Origin: Oscillospiraceae bacterium
Lineage (GTDB): Bacteria > Bacillota > Clostridia > Oscillospirales > Oscillospiraceae
Reading direction: 5' to 3'
Assembly (NCBI GenBank): GCA_021202845.1
Contig: JAJQCF010000023.1
Coordinates: forward strand, 62,001 to 126,000
Length of the DNA: 64,000 bases
A program made the translations under genes and the position numbers. Under the pieces are notes generated by a model. It searched no databases. It was given only the letters and a program-made list of their open reading frames with translations, and was not told the origin of the DNA. The stretch's first letter is position 1; every line of letters starts with the position of its first letter. Below, in pieces: positions 1 to 8,909 of the stretch.

Positions 1-225
1 CAGTTTGACAAGCTCACCGCGCCCGAGGTCCGCGCCGCCGCGGAGGCACTGACCGCGCGCTTTCCCCACGTCATACTGCTGGCCGCGGGCGGCATAAACG
101 CCAAGAACGCCGCCGACTACGCCGCCACAAAAATCTCCGGCATAGTCACCACCGCCGTCTACACCGCCCCCACAGTGGACATAGGCGTAAAAATAACGCC
201 GCGGCGGGAGCGCGCCGGCTCCTGA
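1..225 (+). CDS. modD: ModD-like / NadC-family phosphoribosyltransferase, C-terminal fragment
   Basis: The window opens inside this gene, so only the last 74 residues are visible. The frame reads from base 1 to the TGA at 223-225. The segment contains QFDKLTAPEV, then LLAAGGINAKNAADYAA and GIVTTAVYTAPTVDIGVKI, which is the C-terminal layout of ModD, the NadC (quinolinate phosphoribosyltransferase) paralogue often encoded with molybdate ABC transporters. The glycine-rich AAGGIN turn is where the family binds the phosphoribosyl phosphate. NadC itself is the main alternative; the QFDK and DIGVKITP stretches favour ModD. Its transporter partners would have to lie to the left of the window. The reaction catalysed by ModD is not well established. 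Confidence 0.7.
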   Translation, partial: QFDKLTAPEVRAAAEALTARFPHVILLAAGGINAKNAADYAATKISGIVTTAVYTAPTVDIGVKITPRRERAGS

Positions 226-387
226 AAACGCGCTTTTGCTTAAATTATTTACTTTTTGTACCCAAAAGGCTGTATTCGGACGCTGAAAAACGACTAATTT
301 ATCCCTATTTGTATACTCCTTTGTGGCGTATAACCCTATTGCGGCGGGGTATAACAAAAAAATTTTTATAATTTAGCCAAAAAATCC

Positions 388-416
388 TTGCAGTCAGCGC
401 GAATTTAGTATATTAT
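388..416 (+). promoter_or_regulatory. Predicted sigma-A promoter for the methylglyoxal-synthase-like gene
   Basis: TTGCAG at 388-393 and TATTAT at 411-416 are separated by 17 bp. The sequence from 226 to 387 is AT-rich and holds no gene or clear RNA structure that I can recognise. The gene start follows 47 bp downstream. Confidence 0.6.
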
Positions 417-462
417 TATAGCGTGACATTTTTGTTGAATCCATACGAAGGGGCGTGGTTCC

Positions 463-870
463 TTGAACATAGCACTCATGGCCAACGACAGCAAGAAGGA
501 GCTTATGATACAGTTCTGTGTCGCGTACTGCGGAATACTGGCGGGACACAAAATCTGTGCTACAAAAACTACAGGACAGCTCATAAGCGAATCCACAGGT
601 CTGCCGATAACCCTGTGCCTCAGCGCAAATCAGGGCGGCAGCCAGCAGATAGGCGCGCGCATTGCGTACAACGAGATAGACCTCGTGCTGTTCTTCTGTG
701 ACCCGGACGACGAGATAGGTCAGCAGCGCGTCAATGAGATTTCGCGCCTGTGCGACCGTTACAGCATACCCATAGCCACCAATGTGGCCACGGCTGAGAT
801 ACTCATTCAGGGTCTCGGACGCGGCGACCTTGACTGGCGCAGCATAGTAAACCCGCCGATAAGCGGCTAA
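463..870 (+). CDS. Methylglyoxal-synthase-like protein lacking canonical catalytic residues
   Basis: A 135-residue protein that follows clostridial methylglyoxal synthase (MgsA, dihydroxyacetone phosphate to methylglyoxal plus phosphate) over its whole length, including the MNIALMAND start, ATKTTGQLISE, IDLVLFF and IPIATNVATAE segments and the GDLDW tail. The start is a TTG preceded by GAAGGGG. Compared with the E. coli enzyme as I recall it, the residue matching His19 is Asn8 (Asp20 is kept as Asp9), the catalytic base Asp71 in GGDQQ is Ser60 (GGSQQ), and the PHDPD segment with His98 and Asp101 is replaced around residues 84-89. The fold is therefore clear but synthase activity is doubtful. 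It could be a non-catalytic ligand sensor of the MGS-domain superfamily. A monocistronic unit with its own promoter and terminator. Confidence 0.75.
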   Translation: MNIALMANDSKKELMIQFCVAYCGILAGHKICATKTTGQLISESTGLPITLCLSANQGGSQQIGARIAYNEIDLVLFFCDPDDEIGQQRVNEISRLCDRYSIPIATNVATAEILIQGLGRGDLDWRSIVNPPISG

Positions 871-931
871 AAGCACCTGCGCGGACGGCGCAGCGCGCTG
901 CTGCGCGTAAACGACAGCACGGGAACGCATT

Positions 932-970
932 GCGCTCTCGTCCCCCAGACCGCGGGACGGGGGCGCTTTT
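932..970 (+). terminator. Rho-independent terminator after the MGS-like gene
   Basis: GCGC 932-935 plus CGTCCC 939-944 pair with GGGACG 954-959 plus GCGC 963-966, followed by TTTT. It separates the MGS-like gene from hisS. Confidence 0.6.
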
Positions 971-1042
971 CGCGCGGAGTGAACGCCTCCGCGCTGCTGG
1001 CAATTTTGTCAATTTTATATTCTGACACGGAGAAAATTATAT

Positions 1043-2404
1043 ATGGAAAAAATCAAGCCAAGAACACTTTCCGGCTTCATGGAGCTGCTCCCCGCAGAGC
1101 AGCAGAAGATGGAGCGCATAATGGAAACGCTTCGGCGCACATACTCCCTCTACGGCTTCACCCCGCTGGACACGCCGCTTATCGAGTCGGCGGAGGTGCT
1201 GCTGGCCAAGGGCGGCGGCGAAACGGAAAAGCAAATTTACCGCTTCACCAAGGGCGACAGCGACCTTGCGCTGCGCTTTGACCTCACGGTGCCGCTGGCC
1301 AAATACGTGGCGCTGAACTACAGCCGCCTCGCCTTCCCCTTCCGCCGCTACCAGATTGGCAAGGTCTACCGCGGGGAGCGCGCCCAGCGCGGACGCTTCC
1401 GCGAGTTTTATCAGGCCGACATCGACATCATCGGCGACGGACGGCTGGACATAATCAACGAGGCGGAAATACCCTCCATAATCTACCGCACGTTCACCTC
1501 GCTCGGGCTCACGCGCTTCAAAATTCGCGTGAACAACCGCAAGATACTCAGCGGCTTTTACGACATTTTGGGTCTTGCCGAGCGCTCAGGCGACATCATG
1601 CGCACGGTCGATAAGCTGGACAAGATAGGCCCCGAAAAAGTCCGCGCGCTGCTCATGGACGAGGAGATTGGCGTCACAGCGGAGCAGGCGGAGGAAATTT
1701 TGCGCTTTATCGCCATCAAGGGTACAAACGCGGAGGTTCTGGACGCCCTTGGCGCTTACACGGGCCGCAGCGAGCTTTTTGACACCGGTCTGGCGGAGCT
1801 GGGCGCCGTCACGCGCTATCTGGACGCCTTCGGCGTGCCGGAGCAGAATTTTGCCATCGACCTGTCCATAGCGCGCGGGCTGGACTACTACACCGGCACG
1901 GTCTACGAGACTGTCATGACCGACTACCCCGAGGTCGGCTCCGTGTGCTCCGGCGGGCGCTACGACAACCTTGCGGAGTACTACACCGACCGCCCGCTGC
2001 CGGGCGTCGGCATATCCATAGGTCTGACGCGGCTTTTCTACGTACTCAATGAGCAAAAAATGCTCTCTGATGACATCATCACCGCCCCCGCCGACGCGCT
2101 CGTCATTCCCATGACGGAGAACACGGCCTTTGCCGTTTCCGCCTGCACCGTGCTGCGCGACGCGGGCATACGCACCGCCCTCTACACCGAGGACAAAAAG
2201 TTCAAGGCCAAAATGAGCTACGCCGACCGCCTCGGCTACCCCTTTGTCGTTCTCATAGGCGAGGACGAGGCTGCGCAGGGGCTGGTGTCCTGCAAAAATA
2301 TGCAAACAGGCCGACAGGAAATGCTCAGCGCCGACGCTGCCGCCGAGCTGATAGCCGCCGAGCTTAAACGCCGCGGCGAGGCCGCCATAATAAAGGAGAA
2401 GTAA
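1043..2404 (+). CDS. hisS: Histidyl-tRNA synthetase
   Basis: Class II aminoacyl-tRNA synthetase that charges tRNA-His in the cytoplasm. The 453 residues slightly exceed the usual 420-430. Class II motif 2 is visible as RGRFREFYQADIDIIG and the histidine-specific motif as RGLDYYTGTVYE, followed by the glycine-rich CSGGRYDNL motif 3 region. A C-terminal anticodon-binding domain (about residues 330-440) follows. The ATG at 1043 is preceded by an ACGGAG ribosome binding site. Only 5 bp separate it from aspS, so the two are co-transcribed; hisS-aspS pairing is common in Firmicutes. I looked for a T-box leader upstream and found none. Confidence 0.97.
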   Translation: MEKIKPRTLSGFMELLPAEQQKMERIMETLRRTYSLYGFTPLDTPLIESAEVLLAKGGGETEKQIYRFTKGDSDLALRFDLTVPLAKYVALNYSRLAFPFRRYQIGKVYRGERAQRGRFREFYQADIDIIGDGRLDIINEAEIPSIIYRTFTSLGLTRFKIRVNNRKILSGFYDILGLAERSGDIMRTVDKLDKIGPEKVRALLMDEEIGVTAEQAEEILRFIAIKGTNAEVLDALGAYTGRSELFDTGLAELGAVTRYLDAFGVPEQNFAIDLSIARGLDYYTGTVYETVMTDYPEVGSVCSGGRYDNLAEYYTDRPLPGVGISIGLTRLFYVLNEQKMLSDDIITAPADALVIPMTENTAFAVSACTVLRDAGIRTALYTEDKKFKAKMSYADRLGYPFVVLIGEDEAAQGLVSCKNMQTGRQEMLSADAAAELIAAELKRRGEAAIIKEK

Positions 2405-2409
2405 AAAAC

Positions 2410-4185
2410 ATGACTCAGTCAAGAACTCACACCTGCGGCGAGCTGCGCCTTGCCGACGTCGGCGCGCACGTCAAGCTCGCAGGCTGGATGGAAAACGTCC
2501 GCGAGGTCGGCGCGGGACTGGCATTTGTGGTGCTGCGCGACTTTTACGGCACGACCCAGCTCGTGGCCGAGACGGAGGAAACTCTTGCCGTTATAAAAAA
2601 GCTGAACAAGGAGTCCACAATTTCCGTCACCGGCGTTGTGCGCGAGCGCAGCAGCAAGAACCCCAACCAGCCCACCGGCGACATTGAGGTCGTGCCGGAG
2701 AGCATAGAGGTGCTCGGCCGCTGCCGCTACAACGAGCTGCCGTTTGAAATAAACCGCTCACGCGAGGCGGACGAGAGCGCGCGCCTGCGCTACCGCTATC
2801 TTGATTTGCGCAACCCCGCGGTCAAGTCCAACATAATACTGCGCTGCAACGTCGTCGCGGCGCTCCGTCAGGCCATGACCGAGCAGGGCTTTTTGGAAAT
2901 CACCACGCCCATACTCACCGTGTCCTCGCCGGAGGGCGCACGCGACTACCTTGTCCCCGCGCGCAAGCACCCGGGCAAGTTCTACGCTCTGCCGCAGGCG
3001 CCGCAGCAGTTCAAGCAGCTGCTTATGACGGCGGGCTTCGACCGCTATTTCCAGATTGCGCCCTGCTTCCGCGACGAGGACGCGCGCGGCGACCGCTCCC
3101 CGGGCGAGTTTTACCAGCTGGACATGGAAATGGCGTTCGCCACCCAAGACGACGTTTTTGACGTTATAGAAAAGGTTCTGCCGCCCATATTCGCCAAGTA
3201 CGGCAAGTATAATATCGCCTCCGCCGCCCCCTTCAGACGCATTGCCTACCGCGACGCGCTGGAGACATACGGCTCGGACAAGCCCGATTTGCGTATTGAC
3301 CTTGTGCTGCAGGACATCACGGACCTCTGCGGCGGCACGGACTTCCCGCCCTTCGCCGAGGGCAGCACCGTCAAGGCCTGCGTTGTCACGGGCTGCACGC
3401 TGACGCGCAAGGCCATAGACAAGCTCTGCGCTGACGTGGAGGTGCAGTCCGGCTCCAAGTGCTACTGGTTCCGCACGGACGCCTCCGGCGCTCTCACCGG
3501 CGGCATAGCCAAGTTCCTTGCGCCCCGCACGGAGGAGGTCACGGCGCGGCTCGGTCTGGAGCCCAACTGCCTTGTGGCCGTGGCCGCGGGCGAGCGCGGC
3601 GCGGCGCTCAAAACCGCGGGCGTCGCCCTGAAAATGCTCGGCGCGGCCTGCGAGGGTCACATGGACGCGGAAAAATACGAGTTTTGCTGGATAGTGGATT
3701 TCCCGATGTACGAGATTGGCGAGGAGTCCGGCGAGCTGGAGTTCTGCCACAACCCGTTCTCCATGCCCTCCGGCGGGCTGGACGTGCTGCTGCGCGCCGA
3801 GCGCGGCGAGCTCGACCCGCTCTCCATAACCGCCGACCAGTACGACCTTGTGTGCAACGGCGTGGAGCTCAGCTCCGGCGCGGTGCGCAACCACGACCCC
3901 GAGATTATGATAAAAGCCTTCGAGCTGGTGCGGCTGGGCGAGGAGGACGTCAAGTCCAAGTTCCCCGCCATGTACAACGCCTTCTGCTACGGCGCGCCGC
4001 CCCACGCGGGCATTGCCCCCGGAGTTGACCGCATGGTGATGCTGCTGGCGGGTGAGGACTCCATACGCGAAATAATCCCCTTCCCCATGAACAAAAACGC
4101 CGCGGACGTGATGATGGGCGCCCCCGGCGAGGTCACCGAGCGCCAGCTTGAGGAGCTGCACATAGCCACCGTGCCCGTGGACTGA
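2410..4185 (+). CDS. aspS: Aspartyl-tRNA synthetase
   Basis: Bacterial-type AspRS of 591 residues: an N-terminal OB-fold anticodon-binding domain (about 1-110, with the typical LAGWMENVREVG opening), the class II catalytic core with the FRDEDARGDRSPGEFYQLD motif 2 region, a bacterial GAD insertion (about 290-420), and motif 3 near GIAPGVDRMVMLL. It forms Asp-tRNA-Asp. Whether it is discriminating cannot be settled by eye. The start lies 5 bp after hisS, within a purine-rich stretch (AAAGGAGAAGTAAAA) that serves as ribosome binding site. Confidence 0.97.
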   Translation: MTQSRTHTCGELRLADVGAHVKLAGWMENVREVGAGLAFVVLRDFYGTTQLVAETEETLAVIKKLNKESTISVTGVVRERSSKNPNQPTGDIEVVPESIEVLGRCRYNELPFEINRSREADESARLRYRYLDLRNPAVKSNIILRCNVVAALRQAMTEQGFLEITTPILTVSSPEGARDYLVPARKHPGKFYALPQAPQQFKQLLMTAGFDRYFQIAPCFRDEDARGDRSPGEFYQLDMEMAFATQDDVFDVIEKVLPPIFAKYGKYNIASAAPFRRIAYRDALETYGSDKPDLRIDLVLQDITDLCGGTDFPPFAEGSTVKACVVTGCTLTRKAIDKLCADVEVQSGSKCYWFRTDASGALTGGIAKFLAPRTEEVTARLGLEPNCLVAVAAGERGAALKTAGVALKMLGAACEGHMDAEKYEFCWIVDFPMYEIGEESGELEFCHNPFSMPSGGLDVLLRAERGELDPLSITADQYDLVCNGVELSSGAVRNHDPEIMIKAFELVRLGEEDVKSKFPAMYNAFCYGAPPHAGIAPGVDRMVMLLAGEDSIREIIPFPMNKNAADVMMGAPGEVTERQLEELHIATVPVD

Positions 4186-4223
4186 TAAGTATATAAATAA
4201 GTATAAAAAGAAGGCGAGAGCTT

Positions 4224-5732
4224 ATGGTATCCAGAGTTCATTCCCTCGGCATACACGGAATAGGCGGCTACGGCGTTACCGTTGAGTGCAGCATTGCGGG
4301 CGGACTGCCTGCGTTCGACATTGTCGGCCTGCCCGACGCCGCCGTCAAGGAGTCCCGCGACAGGGTGCGCGCCGCCATAAAGGGCGCGGGCTGCCCCTTT
4401 CCCGTCAGCCACGTGACCGTGAACCTCGCTCCCGCCGACACGAAAAAGCTCGGCACGGTCTACGATTTGCCGATACTGCTGGGCATACTCTCCGCCGCCG
4501 GAACGATTAGACCCACGCCGGAGGACGCCGCGTTTTTCGGAGAATTGGGGCTTACCGGTGTTGTGCGCCCTGTGCGCGGAGCGCTGCCCATGTCCCTTGC
4601 CGCACAGCGCGAGGGCATTAAGCGGCTTTTTGTCCCCGCGGAGAACGCCTCCGAGGCCGCCTTTGCCGAGGGCTTGGAGGTCTACCCCGTCCGCAGCGTG
4701 GGCGAGCTGCTGGCGCACCTGCAGGGCGAGCGGCTCATTGAGCCTGTCCCCTTTTCCGAGCTGCCGGCCGAAGATAGCGCGGAGCCGGACTTCTTTGACG
4801 TCAAGGGACAGGAGAACGTCAAGCGCGCGCTGGAGGTTGCGGCCGCGGGCGCGCACAACGTGCTGCTCATAGGCCCTCCCGGCTCCGGCAAGTCCATGCT
4901 GGCCAAACGCCTGCCGAGCATACTGCCGGACATGACGCGCGAAGAAATTTTACTCACGACGGAAATACACTCCGTCGCGGGCTTGACGAGCGCGGCGGCG
5001 CCGGTGGTATCCCGCCGGCCGTTCCGCGCGCCGCACCACTCCGTCTCCGCCGCGGCGCTGGCGGGCGGCGCGCTGCTGCAGCCGGGCGAGATGAGCCTTG
5101 CCAATAACGGCGTGCTGTTTTTGGACGAGTTCCCGCAGTTCCGCCGCGACGTTATGGAGTCGCTGCGCCAGCCTATGGAGGACGGCGTGGTGACAATCTC
5201 GCGCTCGTCAGGCACGGCGACCTACCCCAGCCGCTTCATGTTAGTGTGCGCCATGAACCCCTGTCGCTGCGGGTTTTACGGCACGGCGCGCTGCCGCTGC
5301 TCGGAAACGGAGCTGCGCCGCTACCGCAGCCGCGTTTCCGGCCCCATGCTGGACAGAATAGACATAGCCGCCGAGGTGCCCGCGCTGGAATTTGTGGAGC
5401 TGAGCTCCCGTCCCTCCGGCGAGACGAGCGCCCAGATACGCGCGCGCGTGAACGCCGCGCGGGAGATTCAGTCCCGCCGCTTCGCCGGTTCCGATGTGAC
5501 GTGCAACGCCTACATGGAGCCGGAGCAGCTCCGCCGCTTCTGCACCCTGACGCCGGAGTGCGAGGAGCTGATGCGCGAGGCGTTCAACGCCCTGCGCCTC
5601 TCCGCGCGCAGCTACGACAAAATCCTCCGCGTAGCCCGCACCATAGCCGACTTAGCGGGCGCAGAAAATATAGCCCCCGAACACATAGCCGAAGCCGTCC
5701 AATACCGCATGACAGAACTGCCGGAGGAGTGA
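4224..5732 (+). CDS. comM: ComM/YifB-family AAA+ ATPase (Mg-chelatase-like)
   Basis: A 502-residue member of the YifB/ComM family. It has the N-terminal Lon-protease-like domain (about 1-180, opening with VHSLGIHGIGGYGVTVE), then an AAA+ module with Walker A GPPGSGKS near residues 216-223 and Walker B VLFLDEF, and the C-terminal Mg-chelatase domain with the cysteine cluster CNPCRCGFYG(T)ARCRCS-like MNPCRCGFY region. In Haemophilus and Vibrio ComM is a hexameric branch-migration helicase that helps natural transformation; the role in clostridia is not established. It shares a strand with thiI and cinA downstream. Confidence 0.92.
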   Translation: MVSRVHSLGIHGIGGYGVTVECSIAGGLPAFDIVGLPDAAVKESRDRVRAAIKGAGCPFPVSHVTVNLAPADTKKLGTVYDLPILLGILSAAGTIRPTPEDAAFFGELGLTGVVRPVRGALPMSLAAQREGIKRLFVPAENASEAAFAEGLEVYPVRSVGELLAHLQGERLIEPVPFSELPAEDSAEPDFFDVKGQENVKRALEVAAAGAHNVLLIGPPGSGKSMLAKRLPSILPDMTREEILLTTEIHSVAGLTSAAAPVVSRRPFRAPHHSVSAAALAGGALLQPGEMSLANNGVLFLDEFPQFRRDVMESLRQPMEDGVVTISRSSGTATYPSRFMLVCAMNPCRCGFYGTARCRCSETELRRYRSRVSGPMLDRIDIAAEVPALEFVELSSRPSGETSAQIRARVNAAREIQSRRFAGSDVTCNAYMEPEQLRRFCTLTPECEELMREAFNALRLSARSYDKILRVARTIADLAGAENIAPEHIAEAVQYRMTELPEE

Positions 5733-5776
5733 CGGAGGGCTTTCCATACACGAATAACCCAAGGAGTGAACGAACC

Positions 5777-6955
5777 TTGCAGGACATGATACTGCTGAAG
5801 CTGGGCGAGATAGTTTTGAAGGGTCTCAACCGGCGATATTTTGAGCAAAAGCTTGTGGCGAACGTCAAGCGGCGGCTTACAGGCTGCGGGCGTTTTGACG
5901 TTAAGTGCGTGCAGTCTACCGTCTACGTGGAACCGCGCGGCGACGACTGCGACGTTGACGCGGCCTTCGAGGCCATGAAAACCGTGTTCGGCGTCATATC
6001 CCTCACGCGCGCTGCGGCCTGCGAGAAAACGCCGGAGGCCATTGCCGCGCTGGCGAAGGACTATCTGCGCGAGGCCATGCTCTCAGCGCGCAGCTTCAAG
6101 GTCGAGTCCAAGCGCAGCGACAAGAGCTTTCCCATGACGAGCATAGAGCTGAGCCAGTACGTCGGCGGCGAGCTGGCGGAAGCTTTCCCCGACACCGCCG
6201 TGGACGTTCACTCGCCGGAGCTGACCGTGCATCTGGAGGTGCGCGACTGGGCGGCTTATGTCCACTCCGCCCCCGTTCAGGGCGCGGGCGGAATGCCCGT
6301 CGGCTCCAACGGCAGCGCCGTCAGCCTGCTCTCCGGCGGCATAGACAGCCCCGTTTCCACGTGGATGATTGCCAAGCGCGGCGTGCGCATAATACCCGTC
6401 CACTTCTTTTCGTTCCCCTACACCAGCGAGCTGGCCAAGGAAAAGGTGCTCTCGCTGGCGCAGCAGCTCACGCCGTGGTGCGGGCGGCTCATTGTGGAGA
6501 TTGTCCCCTTTACCCACATTCAGGAGGAGATACGCGACCGCTGCCCTGAGGAATACTTCACGCTGATTATGCGCCGGTTCATGATGCGCATTTCCCAGCG
6601 CATTGCCGACTACAACGGCTGCAAGGCGCTTGTCACCGGCGAAAATCTCGGACAGGTCGCCAGCCAGACAATGGAAGCGATGTACTCTACCGAGAGCGTT
6701 GTCACCCTGCCCGTGCTGCGCCCGCTCATTGGTTTTGACAAGGAGGAAATAGTCACGCTCGCGCGCCGCCTCGGCACGTTCGAGACATCTATTTTACCCT
6801 ATGAGGACTGCTGCACCGTGTTCACGCCGCGCCACCCCAAGACCCACCCCTCGCTGGCCGAGGTGGAGGCCGCGGAGGCCGCGCTGGACGTGGACGCGCT
6901 GGTTGAGGAAGCCTTTGCCGGCATCGAGCGTGTCAGACTGGACGTGAAAAGATGA
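5777..6955 (+). CDS. thiI: tRNA 4-thiouridine synthase ThiI
   Basis: Adenylates U8 of tRNA and directs sulfur transfer to make 4-thiouridine; also linked to thiamine thiazole synthesis. The 392-residue protein has an NFLD/THUMP N-terminal half and the PP-loop ATP-binding motif SGGIDSP at about residues 186-192. It is the short form without a C-terminal rhodanese domain. The frame is open much further upstream, inside comM, but the TTG at 5777 is preferred: it follows an AAGGAGTG ribosome binding site and gives the family's usual beginning (MILLKLGEIVLKG just after it). The stop overlaps cinA by four bases (ATGA). Confidence 0.92.
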   Translation: MQDMILLKLGEIVLKGLNRRYFEQKLVANVKRRLTGCGRFDVKCVQSTVYVEPRGDDCDVDAAFEAMKTVFGVISLTRAAACEKTPEAIAALAKDYLREAMLSARSFKVESKRSDKSFPMTSIELSQYVGGELAEAFPDTAVDVHSPELTVHLEVRDWAAYVHSAPVQGAGGMPVGSNGSAVSLLSGGIDSPVSTWMIAKRGVRIIPVHFFSFPYTSELAKEKVLSLAQQLTPWCGRLIVEIVPFTHIQEEIRDRCPEEYFTLIMRRFMMRISQRIADYNGCKALVTGENLGQVASQTMEAMYSTESVVTLPVLRPLIGFDKEEIVTLARRLGTFETSILPYEDCCTVFTPRHPKTHPSLAEVEAAEAALDVDALVEEAFAGIERVRLDVKR

Positions 6956-8196
6956 ACGCAGAGATAATTTCCGTCGGCACGGAGCTGCTGCTGGGCGGCA
7001 CAATTAACACCGACGCGGCGGACGTGAGCCGCGCGCTGGCAGAATTGGGCATTAACGTCTACCGCCACACCGTTGTCGGCGACAACCCCGAGCGCCTTGC
7101 CGCTGCCGCGCGGGAGGCACGGGAGCGCGCAGAGCTTATTGTTACCACCGGCGGGCTCGGCCCCACCTGCGATGATTTGACAAAGCAAACGCTCTGCCGA
7201 GTTTTCGGCTTGGAAACCTGCCGCGACGCCGAGGCCGAGGCGCGGCTCAGGCAATACTTCGCCGCTATGGGTCGGAAAATTACCGAAAACAACTTCCAGC
7301 AGTGCTATTTGCCGCGCGGCTGCACTCCGTTTTACAACACCTGCGGCACCGCCCCGGGCTGCGCATTTCAAGCGGAGGGCGTCACCGTCATCATGCTGCC
7401 CGGCCCGCCGCGCGAGTGCCGCGCCATGCTCGCCCGGTCCGCCGTGCCCTATCTGCGCGCGCTCTCGGACGAGGTGATACGCTCGCACACCATACACATC
7501 TACGGCCTCGGCGAGAGCAAGGTTGAATCTATGCTGCGAGAGCGTATGCTCAGCCTTGAAAACCCCACGCTCGCGCCCTACTGCCGAGAGGGCGAGGTGT
7601 TCCTGCGCATAACGGCCAAGGCCGCGGACGCTAAGACGGCGGAGGCCATGATTGCCCCCGTTGCCGAGGAGGTGCGAGCGCTGTTTGGCGACTTCGTCTA
7701 CGGCACGGACTGCGCGGGGCTGGAGTGGCGCTGCCTTGAGCTGCTGCGCGAGCGCGGCATGACGTTCTCCGCGGCGGAGAGCTGCACCGGCGGGCTCGTC
7801 GCCAAGCGCATGACCGACGTGCCCGGCGCGAGCGAGGTGTTCCGCGGCGGCGCGACAGTCTACACAAACGACGCGAAAATGCGCCTTGCCGGAGTGAGCG
7901 CCGCCGCGCTTGACCGCTTCGGCGCGGTCAGCGAGCCGGTGGCCGCAGAGCTTGCGCAGGGCATACGCCGCGCGCTGGACGCGGACTTCGGAATAGGCGT
8001 CACCGGCCTCGCGGGCCCCGACGGCGACGGCGTGAACCCGGTCGGCACCGTGTACATCGGTCTGGCCTCCGCCGAGGGCGTCAGCGTGCAGAAGCTCTCT
8101 CTGCCGCCCACTCTGGGGCGCGAGGGCATAAGGACCCGCTCCGCAACCGCGGCGTTTTCTATGCTTTTCAACGCTCTGAGGCGCAAAGGCGCTTGA
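6952..8196 (+). CDS. cinA: CinA, competence/damage-inducible protein with NMN deamidase domain
   Basis: A 414-residue two-domain protein. The N-terminal MoCF-like (CinA-N) domain covers about 1-170 (MNAEIISVGTELLLGG, VTTGGLGPTCDDLT) and the C-terminal PncC domain about 255-410 (FSAAESCTGGLVA, GVTGLAGPDG). PncC hydrolyses nicotinamide mononucleotide to NaMN in pyridine nucleotide salvage; full-length CinA proteins also act as ADP-ribose pyrophosphatase in some species. It overlaps thiI by four bases, implying translational coupling. comM-thiI-cinA appears to be one transcription unit. Confidence 0.94.
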   Translation: MNAEIISVGTELLLGGTINTDAADVSRALAELGINVYRHTVVGDNPERLAAAAREARERAELIVTTGGLGPTCDDLTKQTLCRVFGLETCRDAEAEARLRQYFAAMGRKITENNFQQCYLPRGCTPFYNTCGTAPGCAFQAEGVTVIMLPGPPRECRAMLARSAVPYLRALSDEVIRSHTIHIYGLGESKVESMLRERMLSLENPTLAPYCREGEVFLRITAKAADAKTAEAMIAPVAEEVRALFGDFVYGTDCAGLEWRCLELLRERGMTFSAAESCTGGLVAKRMTDVPGASEVFRGGATVYTNDAKMRLAGVSAAALDRFGAVSEPVAAELAQGIRRALDADFGIGVTGLAGPDGDGVNPVGTVYIGLASAEGVSVQKLSLPPTLGREGIRTRSATAAFSMLFNALRRKGA

Positions 8197-8220
8197 TTTT
8201 TGTCAGTTATATTATATAAT
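8193..8220 (+). promoter_or_regulatory. Predicted promoter for the phosphoribosyltransferase gene
   Basis: TTGATT 8193-8198 and TATAAT 8215-8220 with a 16-bp spacer. It begins at the end of cinA and lies about 40 bp before the next start. Confidence 0.6.
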
Positions 8221-8258
8221 TGTAAATATAATTCCAACCACATCAGGAGGAAGCAAAA

Positions 8259-8813
8259 ATGACTTACGACATCGACATAGCAGGAATGAAGCGCACTCTG
8301 CCCGTGTGCAAGGTCTCGGACGAGTTCTCCATCGGGGCGTTCGTCATGTTCGGCGACGTGGAGCTGACAATCCACTGCGCCGCGGAGCTGCTCAAGCGCG
8401 CGCCGGAATACGACTACATCCTCGCGCCCGAGGCCAAGGCGATACCGCTGCTGTACGAAATGGCGCGCCAGAGCGGAGCCGAGCGCTATCTCGTCACGCG
8501 CAAAAAGGCCAAGGCGTACATGACCGGCGTTTTTGAGGTGGACGTGGAATCCATCACCACCGAGGGCGTGCAGACGCTTGTTATAGACACCGAGGACGCC
8601 AAGCTGATTCATGGCAAGCGCATACTGATAGTGGACGACGTAATCTCCACCGGCGAGAGCCTCCGCGCGACGGAAACGCTGGTAGAGCGCGCCGGCGGCA
8701 TAGTGGCGGCCCGCATGGCCGTGCTGGCCGAAGGCGCCGCCAAAAACCGCACCGACATAATAACCTTAGCCGCCCTCCCCCTGTTCAACGCAGACGGCAC
8801 GCCGAAGGAGTAA
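8259..8813 (+). CDS. Type I phosphoribosyltransferase, adenine-PRTase-like
   Basis: A 184-residue PRTase. The PRPP-binding motif is clear as ILIVDDVISTGES (about residues 126-138), preceded by the family's ILAPEAKAIPLLYEMA segment. The overall layout resembles adenine phosphoribosyltransferase and the related clostridial purine-salvage paralogues; the exact base cannot be read from sequence. It follows an AGGAGG ribosome binding site and has its own promoter. The recJ-rel run at 52.7-57 kb lacks the apt gene often found between those two in clostridia, so this copy may supply that function, which is inference. Confidence 0.8.
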   Translation: MTYDIDIAGMKRTLPVCKVSDEFSIGAFVMFGDVELTIHCAAELLKRAPEYDYILAPEAKAIPLLYEMARQSGAERYLVTRKKAKAYMTGVFEVDVESITTEGVQTLVIDTEDAKLIHGKRILIVDDVISTGESLRATETLVERAGGIVAARMAVLAEGAAKNRTDIITLAALPLFNADGTPKE

Positions 8814-8858
8814 TGTCGTAGAACCGACATTTCCACCGAAATGGGCGAAAATAACCGC

Positions 8859-8909
8859 CGCGGGTCGGCATACCCTTAATCAAGAGGGTGAGCCGACCCG
8901 CGATTTTTA
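8859..8909. terminator. Strong bidirectional terminator hairpin
   Basis: Arms CGCGGGTCGGC (8859-8869) and its exact complement (8892-8902), with an inner stem ACCCT 8872-8876 / AGGGT 8885-8889, followed by ATTTTTAT. It sits between the convergent phosphoribosyltransferase and antiporter genes. Confidence 0.85.

Noticed and set aside
871..1042. Possible T-box leader before hisS
   Set aside because: No T-box core sequence or specifier-loop arrangement; the region holds a terminator and a short spacer.
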